Below, one piece after another: positions 28,690 through 38,069 of a DNA stretch of 64,000 bases; position 1 is the stretch's first letter, and every line of letters starts with the position of its first letter. This stretch comes from Sphaerochaeta sp. GTDB lineage: Bacteria; Spirochaetota; Spirochaetia; Sphaerochaetales; Sphaerochaetaceae. A program made the position numbers and the translations under genes. The stretch spans positions 248,001-312,000 of the forward strand of contig JAKVPA010000001.1 in assembly GCA_022482495.1 (NCBI GenBank), in the 5' to 3' direction. Under the pieces are notes generated by a model. The model saw only the letters and a program-made list of their open reading frames with translations. It made no database searches and was not told the DNA's origin.

Positions 28690-29823
28690 TCAAGCCCCTA
28701 TGACCTCCTCGACGGTGAACAGACACTTGTCCCTCACCATCAAGGCTGGATTGAACGGTTCCCTGTTGTGGAGCATGGCAAAGATGATTCTCGCCAATTT
28801 CCTGGTCGTTGCAATGATTGACTTGCCGGAACCCTTGCCCGTCTTCATTGCCCGGTAATCGGTCATCAGCCTCCATTCACCGGTTATCTTGGAGAGCCGT
28901 ATCATGCCCATTGTGGCCTGCACGAGTGCTGTTCTCAGCTCCTGCGGGCCGTGCTTGGTTATCCTGCCCATGTGCACCGTCTCGTTGGAGTTGTGCACCG
29001 AGGGCACGATGCCCACGTACGAGGCGAACCGCTTGAAATCCCCGCAGAACCTCTTGTCCAGGTCCTTGGTGTAGGCGGCGATTGCGCTGGCCGTCAGGAA
29101 CCCGACACCCGGGATGGTCATCAGCAGCTGCACATCCTCGTCGTCCCTGGTCATCTCCCGAAGGCGCTTCTCCAGGACCTTGATTTGCTCCTGCACACCT
29201 TCTATAATGCCAAGTATCACCTCGAGTGATGCGGCGGCCTCTGTAAAACCTTGATCCGCGAGATCTTTAACCAGGGCCTGCCGCTTTTTATTGCTCTGCA
29301 GCTGGGCTGCCTTGGTCGTGATCCCGTAGCCGAGCAGCATCCCGTGGATCTGGTTCTTCATCTTCACCGTGCTGCTCACCAAAAGGCTCCTGCACTTGAT
29401 CATCCTCCTGAGCTCCTCGCTGCTCTGGTCCGCCAGGTGGCTTTCCGGCAGCATGTCCTTGCCCAGGTAGTAGGCCAGCGTTGCAGCATCCCCTCTGTCG
29501 TTCTTCTTGGTGCTCTGGCTGATCACCTTGAACTTGTTGGTGTTCACCACAACCACGGAGAACCCCTCGCCTTCCATCCGGTTCTTGAAGTACCGTGCAT
29601 TGCCGGTGGTCTCCACCGCCATGGCGACCGAGCATCCCCGCTCGTCCTCCCACTCATGCATCCTCTGCACAAATGCCTGGTAGCCCTCCGTCGTGGTCCG
29701 GTACATCCCTTCCTGCAACAGCTCCCCGTCCTCTCCCATCACACAGATGGTGAGCTGGCTCTTGTGCAGGTCGACCCCTACGCTCAACTGTTCAATCTTC
29801 TCTTCTCGCTGCTTGTTGCCCAT
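28690..29823 (-). CDS. IS110-family transposase/recombinase
   Basis: A 377-residue DEDD recombinase from ATG 29823 with GGAGG seven bases upstream. The RuvC-like N-terminal domain has acidic residues in SVGVDLHKSQ, AVETTGNARYF and KKNDRGDAATLA. A coiled-coil segment follows around residues 165-210. The C-terminal Transposase_20 domain has the helix-hairpin TIPGVGFLTASAI and SNETVHMGRITKHG, the region with the catalytic serine. It appears intact. Members use a bridge RNA from their noncoding end to choose target and donor sites. Confidence 0.93.
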   Translation of the reverse strand: MGNKQREEKIEQLSVGVDLHKSQLTICVMGEDGELLQEGMYRTTTEGYQAFVQRMHEWEDERGCSVAMAVETTGNARYFKNRMEGEGFSVVVVNTNKFKVISQSTKKNDRGDAATLAYYLGKDMLPESHLADQSSEELRRMIKCRSLLVSSTVKMKNQIHGMLLGYGITTKAAQLQSNKKRQALVKDLADQGFTEAAASLEVILGIIEGVQEQIKVLEKRLREMTRDDEDVQLLMTIPGVGFLTASAIAAYTKDLDKRFCGDFKRFASYVGIVPSVHNSNETVHMGRITKHGPQELRTALVQATMGMIRLSKITGEWRLMTDYRAMKTGKGSGKSIIATTRKLARIIFAMLHNREPFNPALMVRDKCLFTVEEVIGA

Positions 29824-29997
29824 CTCAAGGCCTCCTTGTGCTTTGGTCGGCAAGACAGCTTCCGTTCGGTGATTCCGTCCAATCTCCTATCCGGCCTATC
29901 CGCCATCGCTGACGGTGACCATTGAATGATTCGGTACAAACTCTTCATTCTCCTAATCGGCCTCTTACGACCATCAAACATGTCGAACTTGCACCTA

Positions 29998-30045
29998 CTC
30001 TGTCTTCCAACCTTGTATCTATAATGATACACCCTTCAGACAGAG
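29998..30045 (-). ncRNA. Candidate bridge RNA stem-loop of the IS110 element
   Basis: An outer stem pairs CTCTGTCT (29998-30005) with AGACAGAG (30038-30045). An inner stem pairs GTATC (30015-30019) with GATAC (30026-30030). Between the two stems are unpaired strands of seven and nine bases, forming an internal loop. This resembles the guide loops of IS110-group bridge RNAs, which also lie in the 5' noncoding end of the element. It is 175-220 bases upstream of the transposase start. RNA expression and full length are unknown; positions may be off by one. Confidence 0.5.
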
Positions 30046-30099
30046 CCTCAGTAACCACCTACTGACTTTTTATCATTCCTCCTAACCAAATAGGTTTCA

Positions 30100-31434
30100 T
30101 TAACGAACCATGCAGGGCTTTTTCGAGTCGAACTTCCAACCCGGAATCAAGAACTGCATGTACTTCGCGTCATTCCGGTCTCCGCTGCCCAGTTTCCGGT
30201 ACAGCTCATTGGCCTTCATGACCGCGTCCATATCAAGCTCCAAACCAAAGCCTGGGGCATCCGATACAGGAATCTTTCCATCCTTGATCTGGTACGGATT
30301 CTTCGTCAGATACTGTCCGTCCTGCCAGATCCAATGGGTATCAAGCGCCGTGATGTTCCCCGGAGCGGCTGCCGCGCACTGAGCGAAAATCGCCAAGGAA
30401 ATGTCAAAGTGGTTGTTGGAATGGGATCCCCAGGTAAGATTCCAATCATTCAGCACCTGACCGATACGCACCGACCCCGCCATTCCCCAGAAGTGAGGAT
30501 CAGCCAGGACGATATCCACCGATTTTTCCACCACCGCGTGACGGAACTGACGCCAATCCGTAGCGATCATATTGGTCGCTGTCGGGATGCCTGTCGCTTC
30601 CTTGAACTCCGCCATCGTCTCTCTGCCGCTATATCCCGCTTCCGTGCCGCAGGGATCTTCCGCGTAGGTCAACGCGCTCCCCTTGCATAACCGTATCGCG
30701 TCGGAAAGACTCCAGGAACCGTTGGGATCGATGTTGATCCGTGCGTCCGGGAAGTTCTTTGCAAGCAACGCGATGGTCTCCATTTCCGTCTCACCATCAA
30801 GGACACCACCTTTCAGTTTGAAATCCTTGAAGCCATAGTGCGCTTTCAACGCCTTAGCCTGTCGAAGGATAGCCTGGGGGTCCATCGCCGGTTTACGCCG
30901 GATGGCAAACCACGGATTTTCATCACTAGTATCATCCCGATAGGGCAGGCCATACGGGCGATAATCGGCCTCATAAAACAGATATCCGAGGATCACGACA
31001 TCTTCACGCTGTCTTCCTTCTCCCAGCAATTCACATACCGGCACACCGAGAAACTGACCCATAAGGTCAAGCATTGCAGCCTCGATGGCCGTCTCGGCAT
31101 GCACCACATCCTTCAGCTTGGAAAGGTCCAGATTCTGCAACCCATCACTTCCCTTCGCCTTGGCATTATGCATATCCTTCAGTTTCCCGATGACATTCCG
31201 ATATGCTCCGATCGGTTGCCCCACCACCAATGGGATGGCATCCTCAAGCGATTTGAGGATCGCTTCACCACCATGCACCTCCCCCACGCCGGTATGGCCG
31301 GAGGAATCTTTTAAAACAACGATGTTTCGCGTGAACAATGGTGCGTGAGCGCCACTGAGGGACAGCAACATGCTGTCATATCCCGCCACCGGGATGGCCT
31401 GCATTTCCGTAATAACGGGCGTCTGATACCCCAT
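30100..31434 (-). CDS. Glucarate dehydratase paralogue (GudX-like)
   Basis: A 444-residue enolase-superfamily protein starting [12 protein letters not shown]. Catalytic features of glucarate dehydratase are kept: the KxK motif in FKDFKLKGG, metal ligands in [15 protein letters not shown] and TNMIATDW, and the catalytic histidine in SHSNNHFD. It therefore looks active, unlike many GudX proteins. It would convert D-glucarate or an epimer to 5-keto-4-deoxyglucarate. It sits 11 bases after the dehydrogenase gene, and the IS110 element follows it. Confidence 0.88.
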   Translation of the reverse strand: MGYQTPVITEMQAIPVAGYDSMLLSLSGAHAPLFTRNIVVLKDSSGHTGVGEVHGGEAILKSLEDAIPLVVGQPIGAYRNVIGKLKDMHNAKAKGSDGLQNLDLSKLKDVVHAETAIEAAMLDLMGQFLGVPVCELLGEGRQREDVVILGYLFYEADYRPYGLPYRDDTSDENPWFAIRRKPAMDPQAILRQAKALKAHYGFKDFKLKGGVLDGETEMETIALLAKNFPDARINIDPNGSWSLSDAIRLCKGSALTYAEDPCGTEAGYSGRETMAEFKEATGIPTATNMIATDWRQFRHAVVEKSVDIVLADPHFWGMAGSVRIGQVLNDWNLTWGSHSNNHFDISLAIFAQCAAAAPGNITALDTHWIWQDGQYLTKNPYQIKDGKIPVSDAPGFGLELDMDAVMKANELYRKLGSGDRNDAKYMQFLIPGWKFDSKKPCMVR

Positions 31435-31445
31435 ATTCCTCCCCC

Positions 31446-32417
31446 TTACGTTTCCGAACCCATCCGGGGATGCGCTGGATGGTTGACTGCGAAACGTGGC
31501 TTCTTCTGCGCCAACATCACATCCTTGACACAAGCGCCCATGTCTTCACTGCATCGATGGAACGACTCAGCGGTGGCAGATGCGTTATGTGGCGTCATCA
31601 CGACATTGTCCAATCCATACAGTTCATTGGTAAGCGGAAGCGGCTCGGAAGAAAAACAATCCAGACCAGCCCCATACAACTTTCCGCTTTTCAGGGCTGC
31701 GATCAGATCATCCTCCACTACTTCTTTTCCTCGGGCTGCATTGATGAAAATCGAACCATCCTTCATTGCATCAAAGAATGCCTTTCCCACCGAGCCTTGC
31801 GTCTGTGGCGTAAGCGGAAGATGCAACGACACCACATCCGCTCTGCCAAGCAATTCGTCCCGATTATCCACCCAGGTCACATACTCGGGAATTTGGCAGG
31901 CGCACAGGTACGGGTCATACGCCAAAATCCGCATATCAAGACCAAAATGGCATTTCTTCGCCACCATTTGCCCGATCCGGCCAAAACCAATCACTCCGAG
32001 CACTTTATCCTGCAGTTCCATACCCAAAAGCGAACGAATGCCAAAGTTTCCATTTCGCATTTCTTTGTCACACAATCGCATGTGTCGGGCTGTGGCCAGC
32101 ATCAGCAACATGACGCTTTCCGCGACCGCATTGGTCAATGCAGAGGGAGTGTTGGTTACCCAAATCCCTAGGTCATCCGCAGCCTGAAGGTCAATTTTTT
32201 CAAATCCAACGCCATACCGAGCAATGATTTTCAACTGTTTTGCTTGTTCCAACACCCTGCGAGAATATATTTCCGTACGTGCCAGAACCACATCACAATC
32301 ACGAATTGCTTCGATCAACGAATTCTCATCCGTTTTGCATCGTACAATCTCCGCTCCGTTATCAATCAAGGACTGCACTCCATCCAGAATAACATCTTGG
32401 GGAACCAGTATTTTCAT
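31446..32417 (-). CDS. D-2-hydroxyacid dehydrogenase
   Basis: A 323-residue NAD-dependent dehydrogenase of the SerA/GyaR group. The nucleotide site is [12 protein letters not shown] near residue 145. The catalytic triad is Arg in [10 protein letters not shown], Glu in CFSSEPLP and His in MTPHNASAT. It may reduce hydroxypyruvate or a keto sugar acid in the glucarate pathway; the substrate is unproven. It lies between tctA and the dehydratase gene with short gaps, so it is in the same operon. MKILVP at 32417 is the chosen start. Confidence 0.85.
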   Translation of the reverse strand: MKILVPQDVILDGVQSLIDNGAEIVRCKTDENSLIEAIRDCDVVLARTEIYSRRVLEQAKQLKIIARYGVGFEKIDLQAADDLGIWVTNTPSALTNAVAESVMLLMLATARHMRLCDKEMRNGNFGIRSLLGMELQDKVLGVIGFGRIGQMVAKKCHFGLDMRILAYDPYLCACQIPEYVTWVDNRDELLGRADVVSLHLPLTPQTQGSVGKAFFDAMKDGSIFINAARGKEVVEDDLIAALKSGKLYGAGLDCFSSEPLPLTNELYGLDNVVMTPHNASATAESFHRCSEDMGACVKDVMLAQKKPRFAVNHPAHPRMGSET

Positions 32418-32435
32418 TCGTTTTCTCCTTCTCAC

Positions 32436-33947
32436 TCAGCACTGCTTCTCTTTCTTGTTGAATTTCGTAAGAAACAGAACAAAAAAGACCGTCAGCAAAA
32501 GAAACGCAAGACTATCCGGTTCCAGGAAAATGGCAAGGTTATTCTTGGAAATGGAGAGGCTCCTGCGGAAATACCCTTCAAACATCGGGCCAAGCAATGC
32601 GCCAAGGATCAACGTCACGGCTGGATATTTTTCCTTGCGCATGAAATAGACGATGATGCCAATCACCACCGCAACCACGATCTGAAAAATTGAACTGGTG
32701 GCGGCATACGCGCCAATAATGGCGATCAACGCGATTGAAGAATACAACACGATTCGGTTGATCCGAACGATCTTGATGTAATACGGGCCAAACAGCATCA
32801 AGGAAACAGGAATCAAGACACACGCCGCAATGAGCAATGCCGCATACATCGGGGTGACCAAGTGCATTTGCCGGGTCAAGATATCCGGACCGGGGACAAT
32901 TCCATAGACCATCAACACCCCGAGCACCACAGCAGTGACACCATCACCGGGAATGCCAAACGCAAGCATGGGGACCATTGCGCCTCCACACACTGCGTTG
33001 TTTGAGGATTCAGACGCTGCGATTCCTTCCAATGCACCGCTCCCGAATCGTTCCGGATGTTTCGAAGAACGTTGCGCTTCGGCATACGAGACAAACGAGG
33101 CCAATGATCCGCCAGCTCCAGGAAGGACACCAATAAAGAACCCGATCAATGAGCTTTTTATATAGGTTACTATCCCGATTTCCTTCAGGTCGGACCATCG
33201 AGGCAAGAAATCCTTCCTGTTGATCTTCATGTCTTTTACAGAATCACTGACCTTCTGGTATTCCCGATTCAACATTTCGCTTTGCGTAAGCACCTCGCTG
33301 ATGGCAAACGAACCGATAACCACCGGGATGAATTCAATGCCTTCCATTAATACGACGGATCCAAACGTAAATCGCGCAGTAGGACTGAGCACCCCCATGC
33401 CGATCGTAGAGGAAACCATTCCGATGATGGTCATCACCAATGCTTTCTTCCAACCCTTCCCCTGCATGGCGCAGATGACAATGAACGCAAAGAGAACCAA
33501 TGACGCTTTCCCTGGGGTTTTCACCAGCAATGCGGCTTTTACGGCGATCGGAGAAATTAAGATCAACAATAACACCCCGATCGTCCCACCAATCGCGGAA
33601 GCAAAGGATGCATGGCCAATTGCCATGGCACCTTTCCCTTGTCGCATCAACTGGTAGCCTTCCAACCCCGTCATACAGCTGGATGGAGCACCTGGAATAT
33701 TAATCGTAATCGCTGTAATGCTGCCACCATACATCCCCGCCATATAAATGCCCATACACATACACAATGCAGTATTCATCTGCATGCTGTAGGTCATTGG
33801 CAGCAATAAAACGATGGCAAGCGTCGCCGTCAATCCAGGAATGATGGCGAAAATCAGTCCAATGAAGAACCCAAGGACCAACGCCAAAAAATTCTGCAAC
33901 TGAAACAACACGGCGAATCCAGAGAATATTTGACCAAACGTGGACAT
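32436..33947 (-). CDS. tctA: Tripartite tricarboxylate transporter large membrane subunit TctA
   Basis: A 503-residue integral membrane protein with about twelve helices. The family signature GLIFAIIPGLTATLAI is near the N terminus, with PGAPSSCMTG and FGIPGDGVTAVVLG further on. It forms the channel of a sodium-coupled, binding-protein-dependent carboxylate importer. In this locus it probably carries glucarate or galactarate. It follows tctB after 11 bases; the ribosome site is AAGGAGGGCTGC. Confidence 0.92.
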   Translation of the reverse strand: MSTFGQIFSGFAVLFQLQNFLALVLGFFIGLIFAIIPGLTATLAIVLLLPMTYSMQMNTALCMCMGIYMAGMYGGSITAITINIPGAPSSCMTGLEGYQLMRQGKGAMAIGHASFASAIGGTIGVLLLILISPIAVKAALLVKTPGKASLVLFAFIVICAMQGKGWKKALVMTIIGMVSSTIGMGVLSPTARFTFGSVVLMEGIEFIPVVIGSFAISEVLTQSEMLNREYQKVSDSVKDMKINRKDFLPRWSDLKEIGIVTYIKSSLIGFFIGVLPGAGGSLASFVSYAEAQRSSKHPERFGSGALEGIAASESSNNAVCGGAMVPMLAFGIPGDGVTAVVLGVLMVYGIVPGPDILTRQMHLVTPMYAALLIAACVLIPVSLMLFGPYYIKIVRINRIVLYSSIALIAIIGAYAATSSIFQIVVAVVIGIIVYFMRKEKYPAVTLILGALLGPMFEGYFRRSLSISKNNLAIFLEPDSLAFLLLTVFFVLFLTKFNKKEKQC

Positions 33948-33958
33948 TGCAGCCCTCC

Positions 33959-34426
33959 TTAAAAGTGAACGCCGAACACGATGGCGTACAGGACGTAGAC
34001 GATTGCCGTGATGATTGCTGACAGCAAAAGCTTCTTTCCTACATGACAAATGGAATCATCAAAGAAAATCATGAAGATTGACGTGAAAATGAAGGAAGCG
34101 GGAATAATGCCAACCCAATAATACAAAAGGATAAAAAGAAACAGATCGGCGATCAGAATAGCTTGCTTTGCGGAAAACCGCCCACCTTTCTTCTCTTCAG
34201 GACCATGTTTACCTTCTTCCGTCCGCTTCAATTCATCCCGCATGATGCTTGCACAGAGCAGGATTCCCCCGGTCGAGATGATGACAGGAATAAAATTCTC
34301 ATTGGTCAATCCACTGTCCAGCAGAAGCGGCCCCATGGAAAGGGCCACCCCAAGGTAGCCCAACAAGAACACCATACAACACAAGGGGATCAAGACCGAC
34401 CGCTTGGTGAAATCATGCATGCGCAT
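33959..34426 (-). CDS. tctB: Tripartite tricarboxylate transporter small membrane subunit TctB
   Basis: A 155-residue protein with four hydrophobic helices, the usual TctB pattern, and a charged middle loop (KRTEEGKHGPEEKKGG). ATG 34426 is preferred because GAAGGAAAG precedes it; a TTG at 34447 would add seven residues. It is between tctC and tctA with short gaps. TctB proteins vary widely in sequence, so the call rests on size, topology and neighbours. Confidence 0.85.
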   Translation of the reverse strand: MRMHDFTKRSVLIPLCCMVFLLGYLGVALSMGPLLLDSGLTNENFIPVIISTGGILLCASIMRDELKRTEEGKHGPEEKKGGRFSAKQAILIADLFLFILLYYWVGIIPASFIFTSIFMIFFDDSICHVGKKLLLSAIITAIVYVLYAIVFGVHF

Positions 34427-34450
34427 ACAGCTTTCCTTCTTTTTCAACGA

Positions 34451-35434
34451 TTACAGTTTCAGAGACCCGTTCGCCACTGCAGCATCCAACAATTTGAACG
34501 CATTTCCTTGCACTTCCTTGACATACTGCTTGGTTTCATCAGCACCCTTCCAAACAGGAGACACGCCAATGGAAACAATCCAATCCTGAAATTCCTTGGA
34601 ACTCTGAGCTTCCTTGTAAAGGCTTTCCAAGGTACTTACCACCTCAGGAGGAGTTCCGGCAGGAGCGCACATGATGATGAATGAGGCACACTGGAGTTCA
34701 GGATATCCCAGAGATGCACTTGTGGGCACATCAGGATATGCTTTGTTCTGCGTTTTGGAAAATTCTACCAGTCCTCTTACCTGACCGGAAGCAATGACGG
34801 AAGCCAAATCCCCAAGACTGGTGATGATGGCATCAACCTCACCGTTCAGCAACGCTTCACGTTGTGTGGAAGAACCAATGTACTGCACTTCATTGAAATC
34901 AACGCCAAAGACCGATTCCATCTGCGAAATCAACAGCGAAGTCCGTGAACCCGCATTGGCACCACCGATGCGAATCTTCCCTGGATTGGCCTTTGCGGCA
35001 TCAATCACTTGAGCGAACGTTTTGAAGGGAGAATCCGCTCTCACCATCAAGGCATCCGATTCTTGGGTGACCATACAGAACATGTTGAGCTTGTCAAGGT
35101 CATATTGAGGGATCAACTTGAAATATACGGATCCCACAACACTTCCGTACGTCATCGCACCGATGCGATATCCATCCGGTTTTGCTGTCATTACCTGATA
35201 GGGGCCATTGGCCTCCGTTGCACCATTATTGGTTACGTACAAGGTGACACCTTTGTGATTCTTCTCAATAATGGAAATCAATTTGCGGTTGATCGTATCC
35301 GTACCACCACCAGCCTCAGCAGGAACAATCACTTCGACGTCTCGTGTGGGATACGTTTTCTCACTTCCTCCTTGGGCAAACAACGTCGAAACCATAAGCA
35401 TCGACACGAGGCACAACCAAAAAAACTTTTTCAT
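34451..35434 (-). CDS. tctC: Tripartite tricarboxylate transporter substrate-binding protein TctC
   Basis: A 327-residue secreted binding protein of the Bug family. The signal peptide ends LFAQGGSEK. The mature part begins YPTRDVEVIVPAEAGGGTDT, the typical N-terminal motif, and NAGSRTSLLISQME contributes to the ligand pocket. It captures a dicarboxylate, plausibly glucarate, for TctAB. It is the first gene of the operon that runs through tctB, tctA, dehydrogenase, dehydratase, garR and the aldolase. Its promoter carries the 17-bp motif shared with gudD. Confidence 0.93.
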   Translation of the reverse strand: MKKFFWLCLVSMLMVSTLFAQGGSEKTYPTRDVEVIVPAEAGGGTDTINRKLISIIEKNHKGVTLYVTNNGATEANGPYQVMTAKPDGYRIGAMTYGSVVGSVYFKLIPQYDLDKLNMFCMVTQESDALMVRADSPFKTFAQVIDAAKANPGKIRIGGANAGSRTSLLISQMESVFGVDFNEVQYIGSSTQREALLNGEVDAIITSLGDLASVIASGQVRGLVEFSKTQNKAYPDVPTSASLGYPELQCASFIIMCAPAGTPPEVVSTLESLYKEAQSSKEFQDWIVSIGVSPVWKGADETKQYVKEVQGNAFKLLDAAVANGSLKL

Positions 35435-35476
35435 AACTCCTCTCCTTCTCGTTACGTTTTATATGCGTATACCACT

Positions 35477-35516
35477 ATCGTATCCTTAATCTGTAATTTG
35501 TCAATTTATATTTGAT
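35477..35516 (-). promoter_or_regulatory. tctC operon promoter with shared 17-bp motif
   Basis: On the minus strand, TTGACA (35499-35504) and TACGAT (35477-35482) form a -35/-10 pair with a 16-base spacer. The motif ATCAAATATAAATTGAC (35500-35516) overlaps the -35 box and is identical to one before gudD. Its ends form a partial palindrome, TCAA...TTGA. The rest of the 279-base gap to the EamA gene (up to 35713) is very AT-rich and holds no gene I can support. Confidence 0.65.
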
Positions 35517-35713
35517 TTTTTATAATAATATTTTATTTTCTATAAATATCATATAATTTTAACTTATTCTGTTTGATTTTACTTAATGATGGTAAAATGA
35601 AAGAAGAGTTGTTTTGATGTGATACGGTAAATTCAAATAAACCCATTTTCACATTATGGTATTCATTCACCGTGTATGTTGTATAAAAAGATTTTTATTA
35701 TTCTGTTTGGAGT

Positions 35714-36613
35714 TTATTGTACCTGCGTTGGTTGTTGAGAACGATTCATCGTAAACATCACGACCCCAACACCGATGATTATCACGTATCCAATCAAAGA
35801 AAGCACATCAGGTACCTGGCCGAACACAAGAACCCCCAAAATGGCAGAAAACAACACTTGGCTGTAATCATACACTCCGATTTCCCGTGCCGGCGCATAG
35901 CGGTAGGCTGCGGTGACACAGAACTGACCCATGCAGCCAAAGGCTCCTGCCATCATCAGACAAAACCATTCCCTACCATGCATCGGATAATAGGAGAACA
36001 GAAGGAACGGCAATGTCACCAATGTGGTGAACAGCGAGAAAAACCAGATGATCACATTCCCGTCTGTCCCTTCTTTGCCAAGGCTTCGGACCACGGTATA
36101 TGCCGCACCCGCTCCCATCCCCCCAATGAACCCCACGATTCCCGGCACCAACAGCATATTGGAAAAGGATGGTTTGACGACCAACAAACTCCCCAGAAAA
36201 GCGGTCACCAGACAGATAATCTGGGATCCCCGTACCTTTTCCTTAAGAAACAGCGCGGAGAACACCACAGTAAAGAACGGTGCCATTTTGTTGAGCATTG
36301 AGGCATCACTGAGAAGCAGATGGTCAACGGCAAAGAAATTGCCGATCATCCCAACGGTGCCGCAGGATGCGCGCAACAGGAGTTTCCCCCAGTGCTGGCG
36401 TACCTGGAGCCCCACATACCGTGGACCTTTCCCCTTCACCAACAACAGAACGGTGGTGAACACCAAGGCTACGATGTTCCGGAAAAACAATTTCTGTAGG
36501 AACGGGACCGGTCCGGCAAGGCGAACGAACAGGTTCAGCAGGCCAAACCCCAGACTGGTCAACAAGATCAGGATCGTACCCTTGCGCAGATTGTATGTTT
36601 CCGTTCCCATCAT
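35714..36613 (-). CDS. EamA/DMT-superfamily transporter
   Basis: A 299-residue protein with ten predicted helices in two EamA repeats. The first repeat begins LLTSLGFGLLNLFVRL and includes LLSDASMLNKMAPFFTVVFSALFLKE; the second contains CVTAAYRYAPAREIGVYDYSQVLFSAILG. Members move small metabolites such as amino acids or sugar acids. It follows gudD by 11 bases and is likely co-transcribed, so it may export or import an intermediate of glucarate use. ATG 36613 or GTG 36616 is the start. Confidence 0.85.
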   Translation of the reverse strand: MMGTETYNLRKGTILILLTSLGFGLLNLFVRLAGPVPFLQKLFFRNIVALVFTTVLLLVKGKGPRYVGLQVRQHWGKLLLRASCGTVGMIGNFFAVDHLLLSDASMLNKMAPFFTVVFSALFLKEKVRGSQIICLVTAFLGSLLVVKPSFSNMLLVPGIVGFIGGMGAGAAYTVVRSLGKEGTDGNVIIWFFSLFTTLVTLPFLLFSYYPMHGREWFCLMMAGAFGCMGQFCVTAAYRYAPAREIGVYDYSQVLFSAILGVLVFGQVPDVLSLIGYVIIIGVGVVMFTMNRSQQPTQVQ

Positions 36614-36624
36614 CACCCCATCAC

Positions 36625-37953
36625 TCAGCGTACCATTGAGGGCCGTTTCGGGTCAAACTTCCAACCGGGGATCAAGAATTGCATCGCCAGAGCATCATTC
36701 CGTGCTCCCAGACAATGCTCCGTGTACAGCCGATTGGCCTCTTTGATACGATCCATATCCGGTTCGATTCCCAATCCAGGTTTGTCAGGCAATTCAATAT
36801 ACCCATCCCTGACCTGCATCGGTTCTTTGGTCAACCGTTCCATCCCTTCCTGCCAGATCCAGTGGGTATCCAACGCGGTGGGATTGCCGGGAGCGGCAGC
36901 CCCTACCTGCGCCATGATGGCAAGCGAAATGTCAAAATGGTTGTTGGAATGGGACCCCCACGTCAAACCGAACTCATCACACAGCTGAGCCACTCGGACC
37001 GAACCTTCCATCGTCCAGAAGTGGGGATCCGCCAATGGGATATCCACTGACTGCAACTCCAAGGAATGGCAGAGTTGCCGCCAATCCGTAGCGATCATGT
37101 TGGTCGCTGTGGGAAGCCCCACCCTGCGCCGGAATTCACTCATGATCTCACGACCGGAATATCCATTTTCCGCGCCACAGGGATCTTCACAATAGGTGAG
37201 AATCCCTTTCATCGGGGAACAAAGCCGGACCGCTTCTTGCAATGACCAGCATCCGTTGGGATCCAGCGTGATGCGCGCGTCAGGAAACGCCTCCTTCAGC
37301 GCACGGATACACTGCATTTCTTCATCTCCAGGGAGTACACCGCCTTTCAACTTGAAATCATGAAATCCATAGACTGCTCTGCTGGCTTTGGCAAGCCGGA
37401 CGATGGCATCCGGGGTCATCGCCTTCTCATGACGAATCCGATACCATTCCACCGGGCTGTCCGCTTCCGTCGCATATGGCAAATCCGTTTTGGTCCTGTC
37501 CTGTACGAAAAACAGATATCCGAGGATTTTCACACGGTCCCGTTGTTTTCCTTCCCCAAGCAGGGAAGCGACAGGCAATCCAAGATATTTTCCCAACAAA
37601 TCAAGCAACGGGGCTTCCAAAGCGGTAAGAACATGCACACCAGTACGAAGATCGAACGTTTGCTGCCCCCGCTGGTCAGTTTCAGAATCCAAAGAGCATT
37701 TCACATGGCGAAGGGTATCCTTGTACGCTCCGATCTCCGTTCCGATGACCATTTGCTTGCGATTTTCAAGCGCTTGGGTGATCTTCCCCCCTCCCGGTAC
37801 TTCCCCGACCCCTACGGTGCCCGTTTCATCCGTCAGGATCACTACATTCCGCGTGAAAAAAGGCCCATGGGCTCCACTGAGATTCATCAACATCGAATCA
37901 TGTCCCGCTACAGGATAGACCTGCATATCCACAATTTTTGGTGTTTTTGACAT
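36625..37953 (-). CDS. gudD: Glucarate dehydratase
   Basis: A 442-residue enolase-superfamily enzyme, close to the usual 446. It starts [17 protein letters not shown]. Active-site elements: the KxK in FHDFKLKGG, metal ligands in [15 protein letters not shown] and TNMIATDW, and the histidine in SHSNNHFDI. It dehydrates D-glucarate to 5-keto-4-deoxyglucarate. The paralogue at 30100 shares this layout but differs in many positions. It leads a two-gene operon with the EamA transporter. Confidence 0.92.
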   Translation of the reverse strand: MSKTPKIVDMQVYPVAGHDSMLMNLSGAHGPFFTRNVVILTDETGTVGVGEVPGGGKITQALENRKQMVIGTEIGAYKDTLRHVKCSLDSETDQRGQQTFDLRTGVHVLTALEAPLLDLLGKYLGLPVASLLGEGKQRDRVKILGYLFFVQDRTKTDLPYATEADSPVEWYRIRHEKAMTPDAIVRLAKASRAVYGFHDFKLKGGVLPGDEEMQCIRALKEAFPDARITLDPNGCWSLQEAVRLCSPMKGILTYCEDPCGAENGYSGREIMSEFRRRVGLPTATNMIATDWRQLCHSLELQSVDIPLADPHFWTMEGSVRVAQLCDEFGLTWGSHSNNHFDISLAIMAQVGAAAPGNPTALDTHWIWQEGMERLTKEPMQVRDGYIELPDKPGLGIEPDMDRIKEANRLYTEHCLGARNDALAMQFLIPGWKFDPKRPSMVR

Positions 37954-37984
37954 AACAAACCTCTCTTTCCAATTATATTTGAAG

Positions 37985-38025
37985 AGTGTAGGTCTGCTTA
38001 TAAGTAAAGTCAATTTATATTTGAT
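37985..38025 (-). promoter_or_regulatory. gudD promoter with shared 17-bp motif
   Basis: On the minus strand, TTGACT (38008-38013) and TACACT (37985-37990) have a 17-base spacer. The sequence ATCAAATATAAATTGAC occupies 38009-38025, identical to that at 35500-35516 and again overlapping the -35 box. The start codon is 32 bases beyond the -10 box. Confidence 0.65.
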
Positions 38026-38069
38026 ATTTTAATTATTTCTTGCAGTATTTACAAAACAATGATGCGCAA

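Larger units (their letters stand above)
28680..30070 (-). mobile_element. IS110-family insertion sequence (ends approximate)
   Basis: The element consists of one transposase gene and a 5' noncoding stretch of about 250 bases. No terminal inverted repeats or target duplications are evident, as expected for this family. It lies between the second-type glucarate dehydratase and garR, so it interrupts a co-directional operon. Ends were not resolved: they lie somewhere between the flanking genes at 28611-28689 and about 30050-30099. Confidence 0.75.

Noticed and set aside
28623-30074. An 11-base inverted repeat (ATAAAAAGTCA) flanking the IS110 region
   Set aside because: It is short and AT-rich, one copy lies in the garR leader, and IS110-family elements do not need terminal inverted repeats. 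Not enough to set element ends.
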